64,000 nt of DNA from Cyanobium sp. WAJ14-Wanaka (GCF_024345375.1 NZ_JAGQAZ010000001.1:372001-436000); one strand, 5' to 3'; positions 1-9,289 are shown, counted from the first letter of the stretch. Program-made: numbers and translations. Notes: generated by a model from the letters alone, not told the origin.

Positions 1-92
1 AAGCAGTGCCCGATCCTGCATCGGCGATTCCAAGGCCCGGCTACGGCCGGCGCGGCAGCTGTAATACCCCCATCCTGCCCCATCCTGAAGGC

Positions 93-710
93 ATGACCAG
101 CAACTCCCATCTGCTGCCAAACCATGGGCTGCCCGATCTTGGGGCGCTGACCCTGGCCTGTGGCGAATGTCAGCAATGCTCCCTTGCGGCCAGCCGCCAG
201 CAGGTGGTGGTGGGCCGGGGTAATCCCGAGGCCCGGCTGATGTTGATTGGCGAGGCCCCCGGGGCCGAGGAGGATGCCACGGGCCTGCCGTTCGTGGGGC
301 GTTCGGGTCTGCTGCTGGATCAGTTGCTGGCCGAAGTGGGCCTTGATCGCGACCACGACCTCTACATCTGCAATGGGCTCAAGTGCCGCCCGCCCGCAAA
401 CCGTAAACCGAAACCCGCCGAGCTGGAGGCCTGCAGGCCCTGGCTCGAGCAGCAGATCAGCCTGGTGAATCCTGCCGTAATTGGCCTGGTTGGTGCCACC
501 GCCCTTGCTGCAGTGATGGGCATCAAGGCGGGGATTAGCCAGTTGCGGGGCCAATGGCTGGCAGGTGAGGGCCCGCTGCTGGGCGGTAGGGCCCTTATGC
601 CCCTTTTCCATCCCTCCTATCTATTGCGCAATCCCTCAAGGCTCGAGGGAAAACCCCGTTCGCTAACGGTTGGCGATCTGGCCAGGCTTGCCAGGCGAAT
701 TAGTCAGTAG
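93..710 (+). CDS. Uracil-DNA glycosylase, family 4 (Fe-S type)
   Basis: Removes uracil from DNA to start base-excision repair. The 205-residue product has the family 4 layout: paired cysteines CGECQQC near residues 23-29, the catalytic loop GEAPGAEED near 53-61, a second cysteine pair around 93-109 (YICNGLKC and the following EAC), and the HPSYLL motif near 175. Together these point to a 4Fe-4S cluster enzyme. The frame is open further upstream to base 6, but that extension looks like non-coding sequence, so the ATG at 93 is preferred. The stop lies 46 bases before the likely start of ispG on the same strand, so the two may be cotranscribed. Assignment by motif reading; I am confident of the family. 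Confidence 0.93.
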   Translation: MTSNSHLLPNHGLPDLGALTLACGECQQCSLAASRQQVVVGRGNPEARLMLIGEAPGAEEDATGLPFVGRSGLLLDQLLAEVGLDRDHDLYICNGLKCRPPANRKPKPAELEACRPWLEQQISLVNPAVIGLVGATALAAVMGIKAGISQLRGQWLAGEGPLLGGRALMPLFHPSYLLRNPSRLEGKPRSLTVGDLARLARRISQ

Positions 711-756
711 CCAGCCCCTTTGTGACAGGCTTGATCCAGCAACTGGTGTCTTAGTG

Positions 757-1965
757 ATGGGCGGCAGCATGGATTGGGAGAACGATCCCCGCTTCGACAC
801 GGTCATCCATCGCCGCCAAACCCGCAATGTGCGGGTGGGAAGTGTCTGGATTGGCAGCGACCACCCGGTGGTTGTGCAGTCGATGATCAACGAGGACACC
901 CTTGACATCGAGGGTGCAACGGCCGGAATCCGCCGCCTGCATGAGGCTGGCTGCGAGATCGTGCGCCTCACCGTGCCGAGCCTGGCCCATGCCAAGGCGG
1001 TAAAGGAGATTCGCCAAAAGCTGGAAGACACCTACCAGCCGGTGCCCCTGGTGGCCGACGTGCACCACAACGGCATGAAGATTGCCCTGGAGGTGGCCCA
1101 GCACGTCGACAAGGTGCGGATCAATCCGGGGCTTTTTGTCTTCGATAAGCCAGATCCAAACCGCACTTCCTTCTCCGAGGAGGAAATCGCTGAGATTGGC
1201 GAGCGGATCGCCGCCACCTTCGAACCCCTGGTCAGCCTGCTCAAGGCCCAGGACAAGGCCCTGCGCATTGGCGTGAACCATGGCTCCCTGGCGGAGCGGA
1301 TGTTGTTTGCCTACGGCGACACCCCGGCAGGGATGGTGGAGTCGGCCTTGGAATTCATTCGCATCTGCGATCGGCTCGACTTCCACAACATCGTGGTTTC
1401 GATGAAGGCTTCCCGGGCGCCAGTGATGCTTTCGGCCTATCGCCTGATGGCCTATCGCATGGATGCCGAGGGTTTCAATTACCCCCTCCACCTGGGGGTT
1501 ACGGAAGCCGGCGATGGCGATTACGGCCGCATCAAAAGCACGGCGGGCATTGCCACCCTGCTGGCCGATGGCCTGGGCGACACGATCCGGGTATCCCTCA
1601 CCGAGGCCCCAGAGAAGGAAATCCCCGTCTGCTACTCGATTCTGCAGGCCCTAGGGCTGCGCAAGACGATGGTGGAATACGTGGCCTGCCCCAGCTGCGG
1701 GCGCACCCTCTTCAACCTCGAGGAGGTGCTGCATGTGGTGCGCAACGCCACTGCCCACCTAACGGGCCTAGACATCGCCGTGATGGGCTGCATTGTCAAT
1801 GGACCAGGTGAGATGGCTGATGCCGATTACGGCTATGTGGGCAAAACTCCCGGCACCATTTCCCTATATCGCGGTCGTGATGAGATCCGGCGGGTGCCCG
1901 AGGCCGAGGGCGTTGAGGCCCTAATTGCCCTGATTAAGGAAGACGGCCGTTGGTTTGATCCCTAG
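757..1965 (+). CDS. ispG: 4-hydroxy-3-methylbut-2-enyl-diphosphate synthase
   Basis: Reductively opens MEcPP to HMBPP in the MEP isoprenoid pathway, which feeds carotenoid, phytol and quinone synthesis. The 402-residue product carries an N-terminal TIM-barrel region ([26 protein letters not shown]) and a C-terminal Fe-S region with the cysteines of ACPSCGRT and [10 protein letters not shown]. Length is normal for the single-barrel bacterial type. The open frame reaches back to 670 across the end of the glycosylase gene. The ATG at 757 is the first start after that stop; an ATG at 769 (MDWENDP) is also possible. The usual cyanobacterial electron donor would be ferredoxin (family knowledge, not visible here). 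Confidence 0.96.
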   Translation: MGGSMDWENDPRFDTVIHRRQTRNVRVGSVWIGSDHPVVVQSMINEDTLDIEGATAGIRRLHEAGCEIVRLTVPSLAHAKAVKEIRQKLEDTYQPVPLVADVHHNGMKIALEVAQHVDKVRINPGLFVFDKPDPNRTSFSEEEIAEIGERIAATFEPLVSLLKAQDKALRIGVNHGSLAERMLFAYGDTPAGMVESALEFIRICDRLDFHNIVVSMKASRAPVMLSAYRLMAYRMDAEGFNYPLHLGVTEAGDGDYGRIKSTAGIATLLADGLGDTIRVSLTEAPEKEIPVCYSILQALGLRKTMVEYVACPSCGRTLFNLEEVLHVVRNATAHLTGLDIAVMGCIVNGPGEMADADYGYVGKTPGTISLYRGRDEIRRVPEAEGVEALIALIKEDGRWFDP

Positions 1966-2008
1966 GTCGCTAGCTTGAGTTGAGTAAAAGAGCTTGGGGG
2001 CTCACCGC

Positions 2009-3391
2009 ATGGCCAGTGGACGCAGCAGGCTGCTGGTTTTGGTGGGTGTGGGCACGGTTAGTGCCATGGCTGCGGTGGCGATACCTCCCCTGCTGGCCCC
2101 CAGCGGAGCTGCCCTGATTAGCGATAGCCCCAAGGAGGTAATCGACCAGACCTGGCAGATAGTTTTCCGCGATTACCTGGATATCAACGGCAAGTACACG
2201 CCGGAACAGTGGCGCAAATTGCGCCGCGATGTGCTCACCAAGAACTACGGCACCCCCAAGGAGGCCTACGAGGCAATCCGGGGCATGCTGGCCAGCCTCG
2301 ATGACCCCTACACCCGTTTCCTAGATCCCAGGGAATTCAAGGAGATGCAGATCGACACCTCCGGGGAGCTTTCCGGGGTGGGCATCCAGTTGAGCCTGGA
2401 TAAGGAGACTAAAAACCTGGTGGTGATCTCCCCGATAGATGGATCGCCAGCTTCTAAGGCGGGGGTCCAGCCCAAGGATGTGATCACAGCCATTGATGGC
2501 AAGAGCACCAAGGGCATGGGCACCGAGGACGCGGTCAAGTTGATTCGCGGCCAGGCCGGCACCACCGTGACCCTCACCCTCAGGCGCAAGGGTCAATTGC
2601 TTGAGGTGCCCCTCACCCGCCAGCGCATCGAGTTGCACGCGGTGGAGCACCAGATCAACACCGGCACCGAAGGGAGCAAGGTGGGCTATATCCGGCTTAA
2701 GCAGTTCACGGCAACTGCCGCCAAGGACATGCGCCTGGCCCTCCAAGACCTGGAGGCAAAAGGGGCCCAGGGCTATGTGCTCGATCTGCGCAGTAACCCC
2801 GGTGGCCTGCTGGTGGCAAGCGTGGAGATCGCCCGCCAGTGGCTCAACGAGGGCACGATCGTTTCCACTAAAACCCGCGATGGCATCCAGGATGTGAAGC
2901 GGGCCACGGGCCGGGCCCTCACCACCAAGCCGATGGTGATCCTGGTGAATGAGGGATCGGCCAGCGCCAGTGAAATTCTCTCTGGAGCCCTTCAGGACAA
3001 CCACCGGGCCCTGCTGGTGGGCCAGAAAACCTTCGGCAAGGGTTTGGTGCAATCGGTGCGGGGGCTCTCCGACGGCTCCGGCATGACCGTGACCATCGCC
3101 AAATACCTAACCCCCAGTGGGCGTGACATCCACAAACACGGCATCGCCCCAGATGTGAATGCCAAGCTCACCGATCAGGAAGCCCAGCGGATGAAGCTGG
3201 AGGACCTGGGCACCCGCAAGGATCCCCAATATCGGGTCGCAGAGAACACCCTGGTCAAGCAATTACGGGCCGCCAGCGCCACCGCAACTAGCGCTGGCCT
3301 AGCCCCTGGGGCCAGCTACAACCCCGCCAGCGCCAATGTGCCAGCTGCCCTACCTAATCCAAAGGCCCTAGCCAAGCCCATAGCTAAGTAG
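2009..3391 (+). CDS. ctpA: Carboxyl-terminal processing protease, S41 family
   Basis: Ser/Lys-dyad protease of the CtpA/CtpB/CtpC group; in cyanobacteria one member trims the C-terminus of the D1 protein. The 460-residue product has an N-terminal signal anchor (residues about 7-30), a PDZ domain (about 120-205), and the S41 core with the nucleophile region GSASASE near 317 and the lysine of FGKGLVQ near 343. The C-terminal tail is rich in Ala, Pro and Asn. Start chosen at ATG 2009; a TTG at 1994 is in frame. The last 24 bases overlap tail-to-tail with the DUF3598 gene. Which paralogue this is cannot be decided from one window, so the symbol is tentative. Confidence 0.9.
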   Translation: MASGRSRLLVLVGVGTVSAMAAVAIPPLLAPSGAALISDSPKEVIDQTWQIVFRDYLDINGKYTPEQWRKLRRDVLTKNYGTPKEAYEAIRGMLASLDDPYTRFLDPREFKEMQIDTSGELSGVGIQLSLDKETKNLVVISPIDGSPASKAGVQPKDVITAIDGKSTKGMGTEDAVKLIRGQAGTTVTLTLRRKGQLLEVPLTRQRIELHAVEHQINTGTEGSKVGYIRLKQFTATAAKDMRLALQDLEAKGAQGYVLDLRSNPGGLLVASVEIARQWLNEGTIVSTKTRDGIQDVKRATGRALTTKPMVILVNEGSASASEILSGALQDNHRALLVGQKTFGKGLVQSVRGLSDGSGMTVTIAKYLTPSGRDIHKHGIAPDVNAKLTDQEAQRMKLEDLGTRKDPQYRVAENTLVKQLRAASATATSAGLAPGASYNPASANVPAALPNPKALAKPIAK

Positions 3392-3991
3392 TTGGCCGCT
3401 GGCGCCGTAGTGCCTGGCCAGCCCTAGGGCCACGCCGGGCTCGGGCTCCCAGAGCAGGGCCACGTGTTGGGCCTCGCCAAACCGTCGATGGGCAGGAAAG
3501 CTGATCTTGAAGTGTTCGCTTTGATCTGCCTGGATAACCAACTGACCATCCAGCTGAGTTGGGGTCAAATTCAGCGGTGAAGCTGGAATTGGCAGCATCT
3601 CTCCTGGCCTGCCCTCCAACACCAGTACCACCGACTCAAGTTTTTCCGCAGCGCAGCGCAGCACGATGCGGCGGCGCTGCTGGCCCCACACCAGGCATAG
3701 CTCACTCACCCAGGGCCAGGCTCCAATCCGATCCGGCCCCAGGCTCCAATGGCCCCCTGGGCTGATCTGCATTTCGACCGGCGGCTCTGCAAAGCGCATC
3801 GAGCGCACCGAACCGGTGAGCCGGTTGGTCAGGGCTGCTTCAATTTGGCCAGCCTGTTCCGTCACCAGCAGGTGGCTGGTGAAGCGCTCCCGCTCCTGGC
3901 AACGGCCATCAAGGCGGATGAAGCTGCCCTGCCAAATGCCTGAGTTGTGGGCAAGAAGGGTCTGGCGCCTGGAAGATGGGTCCTGGATCAC
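3368..3991 (-). CDS. DUF3598-like protein
   Basis: About 207 residues if the GTG at 3991 is used. The N-terminal HNSGIWQGSFIRLD and the following Ser/Leu-rich strands match my memory of DUF3598, a calycin-like beta-barrel family found in cyanobacteria and plastids whose function is unsettled. The frame is open further upstream to 4195, but that part is Pro/Gln-rich nonsense antisense to the DUF6737 gene, so a short version is favoured. It faces the DUF6737 gene head-to-head only 9 bases away and overlaps the protease gene by 24 bases at its 3' end. No catalytic residues are assigned. Confidence 0.72.
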   Translation of the reverse strand: MIQDPSSRRQTLLAHNSGIWQGSFIRLDGRCQERERFTSHLLVTEQAGQIEAALTNRLTGSVRSMRFAEPPVEMQISPGGHWSLGPDRIGAWPWVSELCLVWGQQRRRIVLRCAAEKLESVVLVLEGRPGEMLPIPASPLNLTPTQLDGQLVIQADQSEHFKISFPAHRRFGEAQHVALLWEPEPGVALGLARHYGASGQLLSYGLG

Positions 3992-4000
3992 AGGGGCTAA

Positions 4001-4213
4001 ATGGCTGAAAATGGTTCTATGTGGGCCGAGAAACCCTGGTGGTGTCAGCCCTGGACCATTGTCCTGACCGGTCTGGGGGTGGGATCGGCCAGCTGGCTGT
4101 TTTGGCAGCGTTGGTGGGTTACGGCTCCGGTGGCCGCGGCAATTTTGGTGTGGTGGTGGCTGTTTCTGGTGCTGGTGCCAGCCACCTACCGCCAACAGAA
4201 TGGGGGGGATTGA
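4001..4213 (+). CDS. DUF6737 family small membrane protein
   Basis: A 70-residue protein with the pattern KPWWCQPWTIVLTGLGVG, then RWWVTAPVAA and WWWLFLVLVP: two hydrophobic segments (about 18-36 and 40-60) joined by a Trp-rich turn. This matches the cyanobacterial family DUF6737 as I remember it; function unknown. A second ATG at 4019 would remove six residues. It is transcribed divergently from the DUF3598 gene, so the two share a very short promoter region that must overlap coding sequence. Likely location is the thylakoid or plasma membrane (inference). Confidence 0.82.
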   Translation: MAENGSMWAEKPWWCQPWTIVLTGLGVGSASWLFWQRWWVTAPVAAAILVWWWLFLVLVPATYRQQNGGD

Positions 4214-4234
4214 TTTTGGAGCCCGGGAGGAGCC

Positions 4235-4411
4235 CTAGGCGACCGGCTGCATCAGCCCGCCACCGGGGGAAGAGTCGTCGTCGTCGTTGCCGGGCCCTTC
4301 CTGGGTGAGGGCAAACCAACCGATCGCCCCGAGGCTGACCAGGGCCGAAACCAGGCTGAGACCGCTGAATCCACTTGCAAGGCCTGAACCCAAGTCGATC
4401 ACCTCACCCAT
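4235..4411 (-). CDS. Small single-pass membrane protein, unknown
   Basis: A 58-residue frame, ATG at 4411 and TAG at 4235. It shows a Gly/Ser/Leu-rich hydrophobic helix (about residues 11-35, ending GWFALTQ) followed by a soluble tail with four aspartates in a row and a Gly-rich end. The architecture resembles small photosystem or NDH-1 accessory subunits, but I do not recognise the family. It is immediately downstream of mfd on the same strand but has its own spacer of 68 bases holding a 30-base inverted repeat, so separate control is possible. Confidence rests on the credible helix and on the gap it fills between neighbours. Confidence 0.6.
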   Translation of the reverse strand: MGEVIDLGSGLASGFSGLSLVSALVSLGAIGWFALTQEGPGNDDDDSSPGGGLMQPVA

Positions 4412-4417
4412 GGCGGC

Positions 4418-4447
4418 CCGTTACAGAACTTCTCACAAATGTAACGG
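4418..4447 (-). promoter_or_regulatory. Inverted repeat upstream of small membrane protein
   Basis: Perfect 8-base arms CCGTTACA / TGTAACGG separated by 14 bases, lying 7 bases before the ATG at 4411. On the minus strand the distal arm reads GTTACATT, which fits one half of the HLR1 element bound by RpaB in cyanobacteria; the second direct half is not present. It could be an operator or an mRNA hairpin near the ribosome-binding region. No binding evidence. Confidence 0.35.
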
Positions 4448-4479
4448 TAGTTTGCGCAAAGTGGTGGATATCGGCCCCC

Positions 4480-7400
4480 TTACACCGCCAGGACAGCTTC
4501 GTTCTTGGCCTTGATCGCCTCCAGTCGCTGACTTTCGTTGAGCCCATCGGCCCCTGGAATTTGGGCGGCCATGGCATTGAGCCATTCCATTAGCTGTTCG
4601 AGTTGTTTTTCCATCGGCAACATGCCCAGGCCCCTGGCCAGCACCTTGGCGGTGGTGCCAGAGCTGGGCTGGTAGACCAGGCGGCCATGCAGGTGCTGGG
4701 GCAGGCCCTGGCGCAGCAGCCGGAAGGCGGGCTCCTCCATCGGTGTTTCCAGGGCAATGTTGGGCTTGTCGGGTTTGATGCGGGCAAAGCCACAGCGCTT
4801 GGCCACCAGCTTCAGCTCCATCAGCATCAGCAGGGAGGCCACAGGTGCCGGAATGGCGCCATAGCGATCCACCCAGGCGGCGGCCAGTTCGACCAGGGCC
4901 TCCTTGCTGCTGCAATCGGCGGCGGCCCGGTAGGCGGCGATCTTTTCGTCGTTTTCGGTGATCCAATCGCCCGGGATGAAGGCCGTAATCGGCAGATCGA
5001 TCTGGGTGTCGTCTACGGAAGGGATGTCCTGACCCTGGATCTCGGCAAGGGATTCCTGCAGCATCTCCATGTAGAGGTCAAAGCCGATGGTTTCCATCTG
5101 GCCGCTCTGCTCCACCCCGAGCAAATTGCCGACCCCACGGATTTCCATGTCGCGCATGGCCAGCTGATATCCAGAACCCAGTTGGGCAAATTCCTGAATT
5201 GCCCTGAGCCGTTGCCGGGCCGCTTCGCTTAGGGAGGCATCGCCCGGATAGAACAGCCAGGCGTGGGCCTGGATGCCGCTGCGCCCCACCCGACCGCGCA
5301 ATTGATAGAGCTGGGAGAGGCCGAATTTGTGGGCGTCCTCGATCAGGATCGTGTTCACCCTGGGGATATCCAGCCCGCTCTCCACGATCGTGGTGCAGAG
5401 CATCACGTCCGCTTCACCGGCGTTGAAGGCCACCATGGCCGATTCCAGCTCCCCCTCTGCCATCTGGCCATGGGCCACCAGCAGCTTCAGGCCGGGGATC
5501 ATGCTGCGCAGCTGGGCGGCCACATCCTCAATGCCCTCCACCCGCGGCACCACATAAAACACCTGGCCGCCGCGGTCCAATTCCTGGCGCAGGGCGCTGC
5601 GCACCGCCTCCTCATCGAGGGCGGAGAGGTGGGTTTTGATCGGCCGTCTTAGGGGTGGCGGCGTGGTGATCAGGCTCATCTCCCGCACACCCGAGAGGCT
5701 CATGTAAAGGGTGCGGGGAATCGGTGTGGCCGAGAGCGTCAGCACGTCCACGTCTTTTCTGAGGGCCTTGATCTTTTCCTTTTGATTCACGCCAAAGCGC
5801 TGCTCCTCATCCACCACCAACAGCCCCAGTTCCTGGAAGTTGGTGCCCTTGCCCAGCAGCTGGTGGGTGCCCACCACCACGTCCACCTTGCCGGCCTCCA
5901 GGCCCTCGAGAATTGCCTTGCGCTCGCTGGTGGTGCGGAAGCGATTGAGTAGGGCCACCTTGAGGGGATAGGGGGCAAACCGCTCCGAGAGGGTGCGCCA
6001 GTGCTGTTGGGCCAGCACCGTGGTGGGCGCCAACATGGCCACCTGTTTGCCGGCGGTGACGGCCTTAAAGATCGCCCTAATCGCCACCTCGGTTTTGCCG
6101 AAGCCCACATCGCCGCAGACCAACCGGTCCATCGGCTGGGCCTTTTCCATGTCGCGCTTGACATCGCTGATCGCCTTCACCTGGTCGGTGGTGGGCTCGT
6201 AGGGGAAGGAGTCTTCGAGCTCGTTTTGCCAGGGGCCATCGGGGGGGAAGGCAAAACCAGCCACCTGGTGACGCTCCGCATAGAGCTTCACCAGATCCAT
6301 CGCCACCCGGCGGATCGTCTTCTGGGCGCGCTCCTTGGCCTTGGTCCAGGCGGTGCCGCCCATCCTGTTCAGGTCTGGGGGCGCATCGCTGGTGGCCCGA
6401 TAGCGGCCGAGGCTGCCGAGTTGGTCGGCGGCGACCCGCAGCAGGCCATCGCTGTATTGCACCACTAGGTAGTCGCGGGATTCCCCACTGATCGCCAGTT
6501 TTTCGAGCTTGAGGAATTTGCCGATGCCGTGGTTGCGGTGCACCACGAAATCGCCGGGCTGCATCTTGTTGGGATCGACCGTGCGACTCGCCGCCTTGCT
6601 GCGCCTGCGCACATAGCCGCTGGCGGCCAGGGAGTGCTGGCCGAAGAATTCCCGATCCGTGATCAGCACCAGCTTCCAGGCCGGCAGCTGCAGCCCCTCC
6701 AGTTCGGCGGTGCCCTTGCTCTTCAAGGCCACCGGGGTGTTTTGCTCCATCAGCCGCTCAATGGCTGGCCGATCGTCCGGGTTGGGCACAAACCTGGTTA
6801 CGCAGTCGTGCTCCTCCAGCAGGGCCACCGCCCGCGAGGGTTGGGCGGACAGCAGCCACACCCGGGCCCTTTCCGCCACGAAGCCCTTCACCAGGCCGGC
6901 CAACTTGCCAAAGGCATTGGGGTAGGAGGGCACCGAGCGACTGGCTAAATCGAAGCTGTTGGCGTGGTTGTCGGTTTCATGCAGTTCGGCCAGGTCAAAG
7001 CCGCCGTAGGCATCCAGCTGGGCTAGGGCCTGGCCTGGTTCCAGGTGCAGGCAGGTGGGCAGGCCGGGATGCTCCTGGGCCAATTCATCCGCTTGCTCAG
7101 CGGCGTGCTCAAACCACTGCTGGCCGTGGGCGAGGCAATGGCGGCGACCATCAACCGCAATAAGGGTTTGGGCGGGCAGGTAATCCAGCAAGGAGGCTGG
7201 CTGGCTCCAGGCCAGGCCCATAAGCCGCCGTAATCCCTCCGGGGTGCCCCCCTCCAGCAGCTGTTCGGTGGCCTGGACCCCCAGCAGGGCCTCCAGATTG
7301 CTGGGCAGTGATTCCCTCAACACATCGGCAACCAGGGGGCCGTAGCCGGTGGGGGTAAGCCTCACCACCTCAATGGCATCAAGGGAGCGCTGGCTGGCCG

Positions 7401-8049
7401 GATCAAATTCCCGCAACTTCTCCAGCTCATCGCCAAACAGCTCCAATCGCACCGGCAATTCGGCGCTCACCGGAAACAGGTCGACGATGTCGCCCCTGCG
7501 GCTCCAGCTGCCCTCCTGTTCAATCGTCGGTACGCGCTCGTAGCCCAGGCGGGTGAGGCTGGCGGCGAGCTGGTCGAGATCGATTAGATCGCCCTTGCGC
7601 AGGCTCAGGCATTGGGAGGAGAGGGCCGCCGGTGGGGGTAGGTGGGGCTGTAGGGCCCTTTCGGTGGCCACGATTGCAAAGCGTTTTGCACTGGCTGCCT
7701 TGCCGCCCTCCCCATCCATTAGTTCGCTGAGCACCTGCAGCTGCCCCCAGGTGATTTCGCTGGTGGGATCAAGGGGTTCGTAGGGGGATCCTTCGCTGGT
7801 GGGATACAGCTGGCTGCTGCCCCAGCCCATCAGCTCCAGCAGGGCCGCCCAGCGGCCGGCCTCCTCCAGGGTGGGCACGATCACCAGCAAGGGAGCCTCC
7901 GCACTGCCGGCCAGGGCACTGCTGATCAGGGCCCTCGCCAACCGTCCAGCGCCGCTAAGTCGCAGTCTTTCAGGGCGTTTACAGCGTTCCAGCACCTCCG
8001 CCGTGAGGGGCACCTGCTGCAGCTGGCGCACCAGGGGGGAGAGGGGCAT
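4480..8049 (-). CDS. mfd: Transcription-repair coupling factor Mfd
   Basis: Removes RNA polymerase stalled at DNA lesions and recruits UvrA. The 1189-residue product has the N-terminal UvrB-like region (PLLVIVPTLEEAGRW), the polymerase-interacting domain (PGDFVVHRNHGIGKF), the superfamily 2 translocase with Walker A GDVGFGKTEVA, the DEEQRFG box, SATPIPRTLYMSL, and the TRG/C-terminal part. Full length, no disruption. The frame extends to 8178, but the segment before ATG 8049 (MPLSPLVRQ) is not Mfd-like. An AT-rich orphan gene starts divergently at 8170. Identification is firm. Confidence 0.97.
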   Translation of the reverse strand: MPLSPLVRQLQQVPLTAEVLERCKRPERLRLSGAGRLARALISSALAGSAEAPLLVIVPTLEEAGRWAALLELMGWGSSQLYPTSEGSPYEPLDPTSEITWGQLQVLSELMDGEGGKAASAKRFAIVATERALQPHLPPPAALSSQCLSLRKGDLIDLDQLAASLTRLGYERVPTIEQEGSWSRRGDIVDLFPVSAELPVRLELFGDELEKLREFDPASQRSLDAIEVVRLTPTGYGPLVADVLRESLPSNLEALLGVQATEQLLEGGTPEGLRRLMGLAWSQPASLLDYLPAQTLIAVDGRRHCLAHGQQWFEHAAEQADELAQEHPGLPTCLHLEPGQALAQLDAYGGFDLAELHETDNHANSFDLASRSVPSYPNAFGKLAGLVKGFVAERARVWLLSAQPSRAVALLEEHDCVTRFVPNPDDRPAIERLMEQNTPVALKSKGTAELEGLQLPAWKLVLITDREFFGQHSLAASGYVRRRSKAASRTVDPNKMQPGDFVVHRNHGIGKFLKLEKLAISGESRDYLVVQYSDGLLRVAADQLGSLGRYRATSDAPPDLNRMGGTAWTKAKERAQKTIRRVAMDLVKLYAERHQVAGFAFPPDGPWQNELEDSFPYEPTTDQVKAISDVKRDMEKAQPMDRLVCGDVGFGKTEVAIRAIFKAVTAGKQVAMLAPTTVLAQQHWRTLSERFAPYPLKVALLNRFRTTSERKAILEGLEAGKVDVVVGTHQLLGKGTNFQELGLLVVDEEQRFGVNQKEKIKALRKDVDVLTLSATPIPRTLYMSLSGVREMSLITTPPPLRRPIKTHLSALDEEAVRSALRQELDRGGQVFYVVPRVEGIEDVAAQLRSMIPGLKLLVAHGQMAEGELESAMVAFNAGEADVMLCTTIVESGLDIPRVNTILIEDAHKFGLSQLYQLRGRVGRSGIQAHAWLFYPGDASLSEAARQRLRAIQEFAQLGSGYQLAMRDMEIRGVGNLLGVEQSGQMETIGFDLYMEMLQESLAEIQGQDIPSVDDTQIDLPITAFIPGDWITENDEKIAAYRAAADCSSKEALVELAAAWVDRYGAIPAPVASLLMLMELKLVAKRCGFARIKPDKPNIALETPMEEPAFRLLRQGLPQHLHGRLVYQPSSGTTAKVLARGLGMLPMEKQLEQLMEWLNAMAAQIPGADGLNESQRLEAIKAKNEAVLAV

Positions 8050-8169
8050 GGGAGGGGGCTCAATCGCCCTTGATCTTGGCAATAGGCTGGCCTGCATTGG
8101 GGCAGCACGGGCCAATGGCATCGCCCAGGGCAGGGCGCTCCCAAGACTTTCTAGGCCCACCTCCCTGAT

Positions 8170-8532
8170 ATGGATCAAGCAGTAAAGAACGAACTCCTCT
8201 CGACCTTGAAATCCCGATTAAAGGGAATCGATGAAAAAGATAGATTGATTTTGGTCGAGATCATAGAAAGTTTTGAACAGGAAGTTGCAGAACTAATGGC
8301 GACCTCACTTAGGGAGAAGCCAGCCGAAAGGCCCGCAGATGTTATTAATTCCGTTCTCCTAGGGGGCCTTGTCAAAACTGGACGGTTGGATGGGCAGGCG
8401 GATTTTCTTTGGAGTCGCTATGCCAATGACAGCACTAAATGTGAGCGGTGGACCAGGCAAGTGGTCAATGAAGCATTTCAATATTGGATGACAATCAGAT
8501 GGTGCAACGAAGCTCAGGGAGGCCGGGATTAG
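8170..8532 (+). CDS. Hypothetical protein, AT-rich orphan
   Basis: A 120-residue frame with no family I recognise. The N-terminal half is strongly charged and helical (KSRLKGIDEKDRLILVEIIE), the C-terminal half is rich in Trp, Arg and Tyr. Its base composition is visibly lower in GC than every neighbour, with A/T-ending codons (gaa, aaa, att, gat) that the flanking genes avoid. This suggests recent acquisition or relaxed selection. It starts divergently from mfd and ends with a 4-base overlap (8529-8532) against the stop of the next minus-strand gene. It could be a small regulator or a phage-type protein; no evidence decides. Confidence 0.62.
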   Translation: MDQAVKNELLSTLKSRLKGIDEKDRLILVEIIESFEQEVAELMATSLREKPAERPADVINSVLLGGLVKTGRLDGQADFLWSRYANDSTKCERWTRQVVNEAFQYWMTIRWCNEAQGGRD

Positions 8533-9257
8533 GAGTTTCCCCCAGGTTGATTGCTGGATTCAATTAGTTCACTTTCCAGCAGCATGTTGAATTGCAGCAG
8601 CTGGCTGTCATTGAGTTGCTGGCGGCTGGTCAGGGAGAAGTGTTGCTCCAGAAATGCCCGGCCTTGGCCCGCATCCCATTGCAATTGCTGCAGCAGCTGG
8701 TCGCACTGGTCAAGCAGATCTTTCCGCCGCAATGGCACGGGCACGGATGCCGGATCTTGGCCCGGCTCCATCGGCTCTAGGGCCTGTAGGTAGGCCATGA
8801 GGTCGCCGAAGTTGGTCAGGCGGTTGCGGCTTGGATGGCCAAAGGCCCGCTCCAGGTAAATCGCCTCCTCGTCTCGGCCCCAGCCGAGGCGTTGGAGCTG
8901 GAGATCGAGCCGGGCCAATTCACTGCTCCAATCCTCAGGCTCGCTGCTGGCGGATTCGTCGTTGGGTGCCGTAGCCACTGGCGCCTTCAACAACTCTTTT
9001 ACCGGCTTTGCAATGGGCTCCTGTTTTGTGACAGGCTCCGGCTTCAAGACCGGCTCTGGGATCTGGATCGGCTCTGGGATCGGTTCTTTTTGGGGCCCCA
9101 ATAGGCCGAGGATTCTCTGCCGGGCCCGATCCTCAGCCTCTTCTGCCGTGACCCCTTCCCCCAGGCTGCGGCCCAGCACCGTGCTGCCCTGGTAGGCGCT
9201 CACCCGCACAATCCGCTGGCCGGGCTCGGCGTGGACCAATTCGGCCTCCAGATGCAT
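8529..9257 (-). CDS. Conserved hypothetical with Pro/Glu linker
   Basis: About 242 residues from ATG 9257 (MHLEAELVHAEPGQR). Three parts can be seen: an N-terminal alpha/beta segment (about 1-58) that resembles a small nucleic-acid or double-stranded-RNA-binding fold only in outline, a low-complexity linker of alternating Pro, Glu, Ile and Lys (about 59-90), and a C-terminal helical domain with a repeated theme (LQRLGWGRDEEAIYLERAFG near 130, then LQWDAGQGRAFLEQHFS near 205). The two helical repeats suggest internal duplication. Function unknown. An ATG six codons upstream (9275) is possible but crowds the divergent gene. Confidence 0.72.
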   Translation of the reverse strand: MHLEAELVHAEPGQRIVRVSAYQGSTVLGRSLGEGVTAEEAEDRARQRILGLLGPQKEPIPEPIQIPEPVLKPEPVTKQEPIAKPVKELLKAPVATAPNDESASSEPEDWSSELARLDLQLQRLGWGRDEEAIYLERAFGHPSRNRLTNFGDLMAYLQALEPMEPGQDPASVPVPLRRKDLLDQCDQLLQQLQWDAGQGRAFLEQHFSLTSRQQLNDSQLLQFNMLLESELIESSNQPGGNS

Positions 9258-9289
9258 GGGCCCGTGTCTTGGCATACAGGCTTCCTAGA

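Noticed and set aside
751-1491. Long minus-strand frame antisense to ispG
   Set aside because: His/Leu/Gln-rich product with no family features; a mirror of the real coding frame in GC-rich DNA.
2321-3052. Long minus-strand frame antisense to the CtpA-type protease
   Set aside because: Composition is that of a shadow frame, and the plus-strand protease motifs are complete.
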